A stretch of DNA of 64,000 bases from Faecalimonas umbilicata. GTDB taxonomy: Bacteria; Bacillota; Clostridia; Lachnospirales; Lachnospiraceae. Location of the stretch: NCBI RefSeq assembly GCF_004346095.1, contig NZ_SLZV01000001.1, positions 62,001 to 126,000 on the forward strand, written 5' to 3'. Under the pieces are notes generated by a model. That model was not told the origin of the DNA, did not search any database, and saw only the letters and a program-made list of their open reading frames with translations. Numbering within the stretch: the stretch's first letter is position 1; each line of letters begins with the position of its first letter. Of the stretch, positions 36,053 through 44,051 are shown one piece after another. Made by a program: the position numbers and the translations under genes.

Positions 36053-37069
36053 TTACATCTCTCTTCCTACTACCTGCGCGATCATCCTTCCTTTTTCGAT
36101 GACCTGTTTAAATTTCTCTGGTTTTAATGACTGTGCCCCATCACTCCATGCCGCTTCCGGGTTGTTATGCACTTCTACGATCAGTCCATCTGCCCCTGCT
36201 GCAATCGCCGCAAGACTCATAGACTCAATCCATTTCCAGTTTCCAGTTGCATGAGAAGGGTCGATGATGATCGGCAGATGCGTCTTCTCCTTGATGATCG
36301 GAACTACACTGAGATCTAATGTATTTCTCGTATATTTTTCAAATGTACGGATTCCTCGCTCACAGAGAATAACGTTTTCATTTCCGCCTGCCATAATATA
36401 TTCTGCTGACATGATCCACTCTTCGATTGTATTGGAAAGCCCTCTCTTTAATAGGATTGGCTTCTGAATCTTTCCGACTGCTTTCAGAAGAGAAAAGTTC
36501 TGCATATTTCTTGCCCCAATCTGGATCAGATCCACATGCTCCACAAACTCTTCAATATGCTCTGCATCCATCAGTTCACTGACGATCGGAAGTCCTGTCT
36601 GTCTTCTTGCTTCCACCATATCCTTAATTCCTTCGGTCTCCAGTCCCTGGAATGCATATGGGGAAGTACGCGGTTTGTACGCTCCGCCTCTTAACATATC
36701 TGCTCCTGCCGCCTTTACTTCTTTTGCAATCTCACAGATCTGTTCCCTGCTCTCCACGGAACATGGCCCTCCGATGACAACAATCTTCTCCTGACCACCG
36801 ATCTTCACTCCTGCCACATCTACAACTGTGTCTTCCGGATGAAACATCCGATTTGCTTTCTTATACGGCGCTGCAATTCTTGTCACCTCAGAGACAAGTG
36901 GATTGGCCTGAATAATTTTTTCATCCAGACTCGTGGTATCTCCGATCAGCCCTAAAATATGATAATCTGTTCCCTGAGAATCATTTACCTGAAATCCTCT
37001 CTCCTCAAATGTGTGGACCAGTTTTTTCACTTCTTCCTCGGGAATCCCTTTTTTCACTGTAATGATCAT
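36053..37069 (-). CDS. aroF: 3-deoxy-7-phosphoheptulonate (DAHP) synthase, type I-beta, copy 2
   Basis: The 338-residue enzyme joins PEP and erythrose 4-phosphate, the first shikimate step. An N-terminal ferredoxin-like regulatory domain (about 1-70, MIITVKKGIPEEEVKKLVHTF) precedes the barrel with GGPCSVESREQI (metal Cys), RGGAYKPRTSPYAFQG, QIGARNMQNF, LLKRGLSNTIEEW and IIDPSHATGNW. The added domain binds Tyr or Phe in Thermotoga-type enzymes, so feedback control is likely. It is a close paralogue of the gene just upstream and shares most motifs word for word. Confidence 0.95.
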   Translation of the reverse strand: MIITVKKGIPEEEVKKLVHTFEERGFQVNDSQGTDYHILGLIGDTTSLDEKIIQANPLVSEVTRIAAPYKKANRMFHPEDTVVDVAGVKIGGQEKIVVIGGPCSVESREQICEIAKEVKAAGADMLRGGAYKPRTSPYAFQGLETEGIKDMVEARRQTGLPIVSELMDAEHIEEFVEHVDLIQIGARNMQNFSLLKAVGKIQKPILLKRGLSNTIEEWIMSAEYIMAGGNENVILCERGIRTFEKYTRNTLDLSVVPIIKEKTHLPIIIDPSHATGNWKWIESMSLAAIAAGADGLIVEVHNNPEAAWSDGAQSLKPEKFKQVIEKGRMIAQVVGREM

Positions 37070-37166
37070 AATTTTTTCTCCTTCTCTCTACCCTTTGTCA
37101 CTCTGACTTGTTCCTATTTTCTGCACAGCTTTTCAGATGTCTGCTTCTTTTTGCATTTTCCTAATA

Positions 37167-38183
37167 TTAAATATCTCTTCCGATCACCTGTGCGATGACT
37201 CTTCCTTTCTCAATCATCGTCTTGAATTTTTCTGGCTTCAGCGATTGTGCTCCGTCACTCCATGCCTTCTCCGGATTATTGTGTACCTCCACGATCAGAC
37301 CATCTGCGCCTGCTGCAATCGCCGCAAGGCTCATAGATTCTACAAGATCCCAATCACCTGTTGCATGAGAAGGATCAATAATGATCGGCAGGTGGCTCTT
37401 CTTCTTTATGATCGGAACAACACTGAGATCCAGCGTGTTTCTCGTATAACGCTCAAAGGTACGGATCCCCCGCTCACAAAGAATGACATTCTCATTTCCG
37501 CCGGACATAATATATTCTGCAGACATCAGCCATTCCTCAATCGTATTGGAAAGTCCTCTCTTTAATAAGATCGGTTTGTTGATCTTCCCAAGTGCTTTGA
37601 GCAGATCAAAATTTTGCATATTTCTAGCTCCTACCTGGATCAGATCTACATACTCTACAAATTCATCAATTTTATCTGCACTCATGATTTCAGACACGAT
37701 CGGTAATCCTGTTCGTTTTCTTGCCTCTACCATATCTAAAATACCCTCAGTTCCAAGTCCCTGAAATGCATATGGTGACGTTCTCGGCTTATATGCACCA
37801 CCTCTTAACATGCATCCTCCGGCTTGCTTTACCTCTTCGGCAATCTCGCAGATCTGTTCCTTTCCTTCCACGGAGCAAGGTCCGCCAATGACAACAACCT
37901 TTTCCTTGCCTCCAACTTTAATTCCCGCCACATCGATGATGCTGTCCTCCGGGTGAAATAACCTGTTAACCTTCTTATATGGCGCTGCAATCCTTGTCAC
38001 ATCCTCGATCCACGGATTGGCACGCACCATCTTCTCATCTACAACTGTCGTATCTCCAACGATTCCAAACACGTTGTAATTCGTTCCAAGAATCGTGTTG
38101 ACTTCCAGTCCTTTCTCTTCAAATCCTTTTACAATCTTCTCTACCTCATTCTGAGGAGCTCCTTTTTTACATGTAATAATCAT
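37167..38183 (-). CDS. aroF: 3-deoxy-7-phosphoheptulonate (DAHP) synthase, type I-beta, copy 1
   Basis: This 338-residue paralogue has the same domain order as the next gene: regulatory domain from MIITCKKGAPQNEVEKIVKGF, then GGPCSVEGKEQI, RGGAYKPRTSPYAFQG, QVGARNMQNF and DPSHATGDW. The two differ mainly in the N-terminal domain, suggesting different effector amino acids. They are adjacent in tandem and of equal length, which points to gene duplication. It follows aroQ by about 70 bases in the operon from aroB. Confidence 0.95.
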   Translation of the reverse strand: MIITCKKGAPQNEVEKIVKGFEEKGLEVNTILGTNYNVFGIVGDTTVVDEKMVRANPWIEDVTRIAAPYKKVNRLFHPEDSIIDVAGIKVGGKEKVVVIGGPCSVEGKEQICEIAEEVKQAGGCMLRGGAYKPRTSPYAFQGLGTEGILDMVEARKRTGLPIVSEIMSADKIDEFVEYVDLIQVGARNMQNFDLLKALGKINKPILLKRGLSNTIEEWLMSAEYIMSGGNENVILCERGIRTFERYTRNTLDLSVVPIIKKKSHLPIIIDPSHATGDWDLVESMSLAAIAAGADGLIVEVHNNPEKAWSDGAQSLKPEKFKTMIEKGRVIAQVIGRDI

Positions 38184-38251
38184 TTTCTTCTTTCCTCGTC
38201 CTCTAACCTATTTTCTTTCTCTCTATGTGTATGGCATCTGTCACCTGCAGA

Positions 38252-38686
38252 TCAATGCCCCAGTTTTTCTTTCAATGCCTCAATCGCCATCCGGTAACCT
38301 GCGATTCCCTGTCCGGTAATCGTATGGAAACACGCCTGTCCCGCATAAGAAATCTGCCGGAATGCTTCTCTTTCTTCTACTTTGGAAATATGTACTTCCA
38401 CACATGGAATTTGTACCGCTTTGAGAGCATCCAAAATAGCAATACTCGTATGTGTGTATGCTGCCGGATTGATGACGATTCCGTCCATCACTCCATACGC
38501 CTGCTGGATTTTGTCGACGATCGCTCCTTCATGATTGCTCTGAAAACACTCAATCTCTATCCCATAATCTTCTCCGGTTTTCCTACACAGTTCCAAAAGC
38601 GCTTCATAATTCTCTTTTCCATAAATCCCCGGCTCTCGAATCCCGAGCATATTGATGTTCGGTCCGTTAATGATCAAAAACTTCAT
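38252..38686 (-). CDS. aroQ: 3-dehydroquinate dehydratase, type II
   Basis: The ATG at 38686 is used, with GGAGGG five bases upstream. The protein of 144 residues has NGPNINMLGIREPGIYG (catalytic Tyr), NPAAYTHTSIAILDALK, the catalytic His in VEVHISKVEEREAF and GIAGYRMAIEAL. The type II enzyme makes 3-dehydroshikimate from dehydroquinate as a dodecamer. The start lies inside the aroE-aroK gene, so the two are translationally coupled. Confidence 0.96.
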   Translation of the reverse strand: MKFLIINGPNINMLGIREPGIYGKENYEALLELCRKTGEDYGIEIECFQSNHEGAIVDKIQQAYGVMDGIVINPAAYTHTSIAILDALKAVQIPCVEVHISKVEEREAFRQISYAGQACFHTITGQGIAGYRMAIEALKEKLGH

Positions 38687-39914
38687 CAAATCCCTCCTTC
38701 ACTTTCTGTACAGCCAGCTTAAATACTGTATCATTATTAATTTCAATATCACTATATTTCTGATAAAGCGGCATCCGCTCCTGCTCCATCTGTCTTAATT
38801 TTTCTCTGCTTGTGCTAAGTGGTCTGTTTCCGCCGACTGCCAGCGCATTCACATTCCGTCGGATATGGAATACAATCCCATTTTGCCGGAGTTTTTCCAT
38901 ATTTTCAGCGTTTTTGATAATTCCTCCTCCGCAGGAGATCACTTGTCCATGCTCTTTTGCAATTCTGGCACAGACTTCCTGTTCAATTTTCCGAAACCGA
39001 CGCTCACCATATCTCTCAAAAATCTCAGGAATCGTCATCTTCGCTTCCTTTTCAATTTCCTTATCTAAATCTACAAATGTCTTCCCGATTTCTTTTGCAG
39101 TCTTCTTGCCAATCGTAGACTTTCCACATCCCGGCATCCCGATCAAAACAAGATTCATCATATCCTTCTTCATCTCAGCAACTATGCGGTCTATCTCCCT
39201 GTCTGCAATCTTTGTATCCAGAAAAAACTCCACTGCGTATTTTGCCTGCGCCACAAGCATTTCCAGTCCATTGACTGCCCGCAGCCCCTGCTCCTCTGCC
39301 TGCTGACAGAGCTTTGTCTTCATCGGATTGTAAATGACATCAACTACCGCCTCTGCATTCGGAAATTTCTTCAGATTGATCAGGCATTCGTCATTTTTCG
39401 GATACATCCCAACGCTGGTCGCATTGATAAACACCTGTATTTCCTGATACTTCTCCAAATCCTCATAAGAGATTATCGGATCCGTCTGATTTCTCCCTAC
39501 AATATAAACCTTCTCTGCCCCCATATCATGAAGGACTGCCTCCGCGGTCTTACTTGTCCCCCCGGTGCCAAGAATACAACAAACTTTTCCACAAATCTCT
39601 ACTCCATTATGTTGAATCATCTGCTTCAATCCCGCAAAATCAGTGTTCGTTGCATATAATTTTCCATCCCGATTGACAATCGTATTGACCGCATGGATCG
39701 CACTTGCTTTCTCATCGATCACATCACAATACTGCATCACTGTTTCCTTATAAGGAATTGTCACATTCACCGCATCAAACTCTTTCTTTTTAAAAAATTC
39801 ATGAAATTCTTCCTCGGTTAATGGAATCAGATCGTATGTATAATCTGCAAGTTTCTCGTGGATTGGTTTCGAAAAACTATGTCCAAGTTTTCCCCCGACA
39901 AGCCCTACTCTCAT
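38667..39914 (-). CDS. aroE: Shikimate dehydrogenase-shikimate kinase fusion (AroE-AroK)
   Basis: The 415-residue protein joins two pathway steps. Residues about 1-250 are AroE: GKLGHSFSKPIHEKL, NVTIPYKETV (catalytic Lys), TNTDFAGLK and the NADP site LGTGGTSKTAEAVL. Residues about 252-415 are AroK: Walker A GMPGCGKSTIGKK, DLDKEIE, RRFRKIEQEV, SCGGGIIKN and the lid NRPLSTSREKLRQM. In most bacteria these are separate genes. Fusion may pass shikimate from one site to the next. Lies between aroB (24-base gap) and aroQ (overlap). Confidence 0.95.
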   Translation of the reverse strand: MRVGLVGGKLGHSFSKPIHEKLADYTYDLIPLTEEEFHEFFKKKEFDAVNVTIPYKETVMQYCDVIDEKASAIHAVNTIVNRDGKLYATNTDFAGLKQMIQHNGVEICGKVCCILGTGGTSKTAEAVLHDMGAEKVYIVGRNQTDPIISYEDLEKYQEIQVFINATSVGMYPKNDECLINLKKFPNAEAVVDVIYNPMKTKLCQQAEEQGLRAVNGLEMLVAQAKYAVEFFLDTKIADREIDRIVAEMKKDMMNLVLIGMPGCGKSTIGKKTAKEIGKTFVDLDKEIEKEAKMTIPEIFERYGERRFRKIEQEVCARIAKEHGQVISCGGGIIKNAENMEKLRQNGIVFHIRRNVNALAVGGNRPLSTSREKLRQMEQERMPLYQKYSDIEINNDTVFKLAVQKVKEGFDEVFDH

Positions 39915-39938
39915 CTGGTCACCTCCTGTATATTTTTA

Positions 39939-40937
39939 TCAGCAAAATTTCCTCATATCCTCGATCTTCATATCGATCAGCTCCGCCTTTCCAATTTCAC
40001 GGACCTGAACGATTGTAATCTGGTCTCCGCTTGCCTTTTTATCTTTCTTAATAAAATCAATGACCTCCTGGATTTCATACGGAACATCCAGCGGAATCTC
40101 CATCTTCTTTAAAATGCTTTTCAAACGCTCTTTCAACTGCTCATCCTCGAGAATCTTCATCATCCCCATTGCTACACATTCCCCATGATAATAATCATGC
40201 AGATGGTAAATACTCTCGATCGCATGCCCGATCGTATGCCCGAAATTCAATATCTTTCGGAGATTCTGCTCCTTCTCATCCTCTTCTACCACATGCTTCT
40301 TCACGATCAGCGAGCGGGTGATGATCTCCTCAAGAGCCTGATCGATCTCTTCCTCCTCAAACAGTCGGAAAATCTCCGGATCTGCAATCATTCCTGCCTT
40401 GACCGCCTCCACAAGTCCATTGTAATAATGACGTTTCGGCAATGTCCGAAGTGTATTCAAGTCAATCAACACTACCTCCGGATGATAAAAGGTTCCGATC
40501 ACATTTTTCACTTCCCCGAGATTGACTGCCACCTTCCCTCCGATACTGGAATCAATCTGCGACAAAGTCGTTGTCGGAATGGATGCAAACTTCATCCCAC
40601 GCTTAAAGGTCGCTGCCACAAATCCACTGAGATCTCCAATCACTCCGCCTCCCAGCGCAAGGATCCGATCCTTTCTGGAAAAATTCAGCTGCAGCAGTTT
40701 TTCGCAGATCTGCTGATAGACCGGAAAGCTTTTTGCCCCCTCACCGTGTCTGCATACATGTAGATACCCCTGCGGACACTGTGCAAGTACTTGCTTCTGA
40801 TATCGTTCCGGCACTCCATCATCGGTAATGATCATCACCTTACAGTTTACATCTATATAATCTGCCAGATGAAGCATGGCATCTCTTTCTATAATAATAC
40901 GACTTTTCTGTTCTGTCAGATTAACGGATAATTCCAT
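39939..40937 (-). CDS. aroB: 3-dehydroquinate synthase
   Basis: The 332-residue enzyme closes DAHP to dehydroquinate with NAD and a divalent metal. Motifs are ILALGGGVIGDLSGFVAATFKRG, IPTTTLSQIDSSIGGKVAVN, and the metal site around NFGHTIGHAIE and YHGECVAMGM. GGAGGAG precedes the ATG. It is the first gene of the aromatic operon, downstream of an attenuator-like leader at 40971-41098. Confidence 0.96.
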   Translation of the reverse strand: MELSVNLTEQKSRIIIERDAMLHLADYIDVNCKVMIITDDGVPERYQKQVLAQCPQGYLHVCRHGEGAKSFPVYQQICEKLLQLNFSRKDRILALGGGVIGDLSGFVAATFKRGMKFASIPTTTLSQIDSSIGGKVAVNLGEVKNVIGTFYHPEVVLIDLNTLRTLPKRHYYNGLVEAVKAGMIADPEIFRLFEEEEIDQALEEIITRSLIVKKHVVEEDEKEQNLRKILNFGHTIGHAIESIYHLHDYYHGECVAMGMMKILEDEQLKERLKSILKKMEIPLDVPYEIQEVIDFIKKDKKASGDQITIVQVREIGKAELIDMKIEDMRKFC

Positions 40938-40970
40938 CTGCCCACTCCTCCCACTTTCTCTGTTTAAAGT

Positions 40971-41055
40971 AAAAAAGTATCTGCCTATTCTTATAAAATA
41001 AGTTCTTCATGCACCCAAAAGAAACAACTCGAATGTTCAGGGTTGAAAGATACTT
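40971..41055 (-). terminator. Attenuator stem in the aro operon leader
   Basis: On the minus strand AAGTATCT (41055-41048) can pair with AGATACTT (40982-40975), and TTTT follows at once. A second copy of the left arm, AGTATCTGTC (41081-41072, inside the leader peptide codons), pairs even better with GGCAGATACT (40985-40976). Thus the right arm has two competing partners next to a U-run, before aroB. Confidence 0.6.
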
Positions 41056-41098
41056 ATCTATAAAAATAAAAGACAGATACTAAATAGTTCATTCTCAT
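41054..41098 (-). CDS. Phe/Tyr-rich leader peptide of the aro operon
   Basis: A 14-codon frame reads MRMNYLVSVFYFYR, starting at the ATG 41098 with GGAG nine bases upstream. Five of its codons are Tyr or Phe, four of them in a row (F-Y-F-Y), just before the stop. It lies between a promoter (41122-41150) and a terminator-like stem. Translation would test for charged Phe and Tyr tRNA, the end products of the pathway encoded downstream. Too short to be found by length; support is codon content and position. Confidence 0.7.
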   Translation of the reverse strand: MRMNYLVSVFYFYR

Positions 41099-41121
41099 TA
41101 TTAATCACTCCAAGTAGTTTG

Positions 41122-41150
41122 ATTTTATTACTTTTTTAATGAGAACGCAA
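41122..41150 (-). promoter_or_regulatory. Promoter of the aro operon
   Basis: TTGCGT (41150-41145) and TAAAAT (41127-41122) are 17 bases apart on the minus strand, placing the transcript start shortly before the leader peptide. Confidence 0.7.
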
Positions 41151-41195
41151 GTATATTATGAAATTTTTCTAAAGTTTTTCGATATTAGCTTCCGA

Positions 41196-42194
41196 TTACG
41201 GATGGCAGTTGCCACATGGAGCATATCCCTGCTCGATCACTTCCGCCCGCTTTCCGGTATAAATTTTTTTATTCTTCTCTTTCATCGACTTGACACCGGA
41301 GCAGGATTCTCTGTGAAACTTCTTACTGCTCGTATTTAATATATAAGTCTGCTCACTCACCGGATCTGAACTGTCCTTGTCAGAAGCAGTTCCTGAAGCA
41401 GTGTTTCCTGCTTTGTCAGAGTTTTGGGAAGCTGGCAGAAGTTCTTTTGCCTCCCGGCTTTCTCCGGTTTTATAATCAATCTCCACTCCCGGCTGTACAT
41501 TATACACATATACATTAAAGGAAAGATCTGCTCCCTGATCTTCCACCGATTCTGCTTCCATCTGCACTCCCGATGCCACAAGATTTTCCCCTTCAAACAC
41601 CGGTGTGACACGGTACATCACATGATTGCCAGTTTCTTTGATGTAGTCTGCAACCATATTTTCAAATGGAAGCATCCCTTCCGTGTTCATATATCTCGTC
41701 CCTGTGATCAAATTTTCCTCATTGGCATTTTCGGCAGTCAGCTGATAACCGATTAAATGACAACGGTTATACAGATATTTTCCCTCCACCATATCATACT
41801 TTACAGTATGCCATCCAGTCGGTTTCACCTTCCCGATCGCTCCACGCTTCTCCGTCGGCATCAGTTCCTCGCCGATACTTGCCTCTGCAGTACTGCAACG
41901 CCCAAGTGCATCCAATGTTCCATAAGTCTCATATGCTTCTGGCTGCAATTCTTCTTCCGTAAAATTTGGCTCATTGTCATCAATCACCACATACGGTTCC
42001 CCATCATATTCTGGAATGGTCTCCATAGAAATATCTGACTGCTGTGTCCCAGACACCGGAACCGTCTCCTGCTGCGCATTTGCTGAAGTTTTCTCCTGTT
42101 CTGCCTTGCCTGCACATGCTGACATAAAAACCATCACACATGCAGTCACGACACCGAGAAGCCGATATTTCCCATTTTTCTTCCATTGCTTCAT
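41196..42194 (-). CDS. Secreted DNA/RNA nuclease lipoprotein with C-terminal Cys-rich domain
   Basis: The 332-residue protein has a lipoprotein signal ending SACAG. Residues about 60-240 form a DNA/RNA non-specific endonuclease of the EndA/streptococcal DNase type, with the catalytic YNRCHLIGYQL and GTRYMNTEGMLPFENMVADY. Residues about 285-332 are a small domain with TSSKKFHRESCSGVKSM and GYAPCGNCHP, three Cys and two His spaced like a nuclease-linked metal-binding unit. The anchored enzyme likely digests external nucleic acids for nutrients or DNA uptake. Gene order with the two genes upstream suggests one transcript. Confidence 0.92.
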   Translation of the reverse strand: MKQWKKNGKYRLLGVVTACVMVFMSACAGKAEQEKTSANAQQETVPVSGTQQSDISMETIPEYDGEPYVVIDDNEPNFTEEELQPEAYETYGTLDALGRCSTAEASIGEELMPTEKRGAIGKVKPTGWHTVKYDMVEGKYLYNRCHLIGYQLTAENANEENLITGTRYMNTEGMLPFENMVADYIKETGNHVMYRVTPVFEGENLVASGVQMEAESVEDQGADLSFNVYVYNVQPGVEIDYKTGESREAKELLPASQNSDKAGNTASGTASDKDSSDPVSEQTYILNTSSKKFHRESCSGVKSMKEKNKKIYTGKRAEVIEQGYAPCGNCHP

Positions 42195-42220
42195 CCTGAT
42201 TCCTCCTATTATGCTTTTCC

Positions 42221-42646
42221 TTATCTGACATAAACTTCCTTCGTAATTTTCTCATGAGAATGCCCCGAAAATTCCACGCATTCCACCATCTTCCACCTAG
42301 AAAGGTCCATAGCAAATCTTATGTCTGCCGGATATTTCCGATTCCATCGATATAACACCACAGTTTGTATTTCATCCTTATATTCCTGGATCGGCACATT
42401 TTCCACAAAACAATACTCCTCTTCGCCAGCTTCTTCCAAAAATCTTTCTGACACTGAAATATCCCCTGAATACGTTCGAAACAATTCGGAGGAATATTCG
42501 TTCATCCAAATTCTTGCTCGTCCATCTTTCTTCACTTCTTGGGACACCATCCGAAGAATGTCCTCTATTACAGCCCTGTCTCTGCTGATACGACGATTAT
42601 GGAACAACATGGCATTGTTATCCCCCACACATACAATAATCTTCAT
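42221..42646 (-). CDS. Conserved clostridial protein of unknown function
   Basis: The 141-residue cytoplasmic protein reads MKIIVCVGDNNAMLFHNRRISRDR at its start, with RIWMNEYSSELF and VVLYRWNRKYPADIRF further on and an end motif FSGHSHEKITKEVY. Similar proteins in Clostridia are sometimes labelled ribonuclease Z, but no metallo-beta-lactamase motif is present, so I leave the role open. The ATG follows GGGAGG. It is 26 bases upstream of the nuclease gene. Confidence 0.75.
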   Translation of the reverse strand: MKIIVCVGDNNAMLFHNRRISRDRAVIEDILRMVSQEVKKDGRARIWMNEYSSELFRTYSGDISVSERFLEEAGEEEYCFVENVPIQEYKDEIQTVVLYRWNRKYPADIRFAMDLSRWKMVECVEFSGHSHEKITKEVYVR

Positions 42647-42669
42647 ATTTTTCCACTTCCTCCCGAATG

Positions 42670-42963
42670 CTACCTGAGGCTTTCCTCTAAATACTTCAGA
42701 TATCGCTCAAACGCTTCTCTCTTTTTTAACTTTCTCTGAATCTTTTTTCTTTCACTGCCAAAATCATCCAGCGCTGCAAACATCCATTTGAAAAATACTA
42801 TCATCCCGATTACTCCGACAATAAGACTCATCCCCAAAGGGAAAGATCTTGAGACAGCAATCCCGATACAGCCTATGCACCATACCAGTAACCCTGCTGT
42901 CGTACATGGATATCTCTGCCCAACATATACCAAGGTCAAAAAGATTATTTTTAAATAAATCAT
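42670..42963 (-). CDS. Small membrane protein of unknown function
   Basis: The 97-residue protein has two or three hydrophobic segments (about 4-14, 20-38 and 43-62) followed by a charged, helical tail (SERKKIQRKLKKREAFERYL). A good AAGGAAG precedes the ATG. It is the first of three same-strand genes ending with the secreted nuclease. Another frame over this region (42764-43003) is judged a shadow. Confidence 0.6.
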   Translation of the reverse strand: MIYLKIIFLTLVYVGQRYPCTTAGLLVWCIGCIGIAVSRSFPLGMSLIVGVIGMIVFFKWMFAALDDFGSERKKIQRKLKKREAFERYLKYLEESLR

Positions 42964-43030
42964 TATTTTTATCTTCCTTATTATTCATCCCAACAAGCTT
43001 CAAACCTTTTGCAACACAAAATGCTATATA

Positions 43031-43058
43031 AAAACAAAAACCCCAGTGTACACTGAGG
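43031..43058 (-). terminator. Rho-independent terminator of ssrA
   Basis: On the minus strand CCTCAGTG and CACTGGGG pair (one U-G) around a tiny loop and TTTTTGTTTTT follows, immediately past the tmRNA 3' end. Confidence 0.8.
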
Positions 43059-43065
43059 TTTTACA

Positions 43066-43408
43066 TGGACCTGAGGGGAGTTGAACCCCTGTCCGAAAGC
43101 CCGTCCATTGCGGCATCTCCCATTACAGTCATTATTTTGACATTCCCTCCATGAATCGCCTAATGACAGGCTCTTCACTTTAGTAGCTTCATAAATTCTT
43201 CCATTCCCTCAAAGCTTTGGAAACGAAGTGCCTCACCTCTTTGAAGCCGGTGACTTAAGCAGTGAGTGACTTAAGGCCGACTGCTGCAACTAGGCAGCGT
43301 ACGCTAAATTTTCGTCTGCGTTTATATTTAAATACGGATTGATACGCGGTCCCGCCCCGCGAATGGCTTCCTCAACTTCAGAACCCCCGTCGAAACCAGT
43401 ACAAGCCC
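43066..43408 (-). ncRNA. ssrA: tmRNA
   Basis: The minus strand shows both ends of transfer-messenger RNA. The 5' part has GGGCTTG-TACT-GGTTTCGACGGGGG, the conserved start with its acceptor strand. The 3' part ends AGGGG-TTCAACT-CCCCT (T arm) and CAGGTCC plus A, pairing with GGGCTTG (with G-U pairs); CCA is not encoded. The tag frame at 43319-43290 is GCA GAC GAA AAT TTA GCG TAC GCT GCC TAG, giving ADENLAYAA. It rescues stalled ribosomes together with SmpB, whose gene lies 2.1 kb upstream. Length is about 343 bases. Confidence 0.95.
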
Positions 43409-43493
43409 TAATTATGACTTCTCTGTCTGGTATGACTGCAAACGATTCGTGTCATTATTATATTCCATATATAACACAAATGTCAAGGATATT

Positions 43494-43917
43494 TTATTCT
43501 GAGCGCTCTACTGTACTCTCCCTTACGACAAGTCTTGGCTGAAATGTAATACACTTCTGAGAATTCACTCCACTGCCTATCTCACTGATCAGCTGCTGTA
43601 CTGCCTCCACTCCCATGTCATAGACCGGCTGACTGACCGTTGTCAGCGGGACATCCAAAATCTCTGAAAAGAAAATATCATCATAGCCAACTAGCGAAAT
43701 TTCTTCCGGCACAGCTATTTTATGCTTTTTCAGACAATTATATACCCCATATGCACCCTTTCTGCGCCACTCCCAGTTTGCATCCGGTAGGTTCCCCGAT
43801 CAGCAAAAGGGAGCCGGACGACAAATCTATTTCCTCTAATATTTTGTCCGCTCCATTCCACTCGGAATTGCGAGAATCTCTTTTAGCAGTGCGATACTTT
43901 TCTTGCCTCTTTTTTTA
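43494..43917 (-). pseudogene. LacI family regulator remnant
   Basis: The C-terminal half of a LacI-type effector domain is readable: GAYGVYNCLKKHKIAVPEE, then ISLVGYDDIFFSEILDVPLT, TTVSQPVYDMGVEAVQQL and the end FQPRLVVRESTVERSE. Further upstream, in another frame, come SEWNGADKILEEIDLSSGSLLLIGE fragments, with a frameshift between SLLLIGE and DANWEWRRKG. The DNA-binding domain is absent. The gene is therefore dead. It lies just upstream of ssrA on the same strand. Confidence 0.8.
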
Positions 43918-44051
43918 GATATATTTACAGTATATCCGATATTATTAAAACGTTTTTCTTATCATTCTAAATCGAACTTCTTCTTGCTCACTCCACTCTA
44001 TCATGCTATAATTTTTTCATAGAATTCCTCTGTTTCAAGGAGGAACTTACC

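Noticed and set aside
40938-41195. T-box riboswitch upstream of aroB
   Set aside because: No T-box bulge sequence or specifier stem found; the leader peptide explains the region better.
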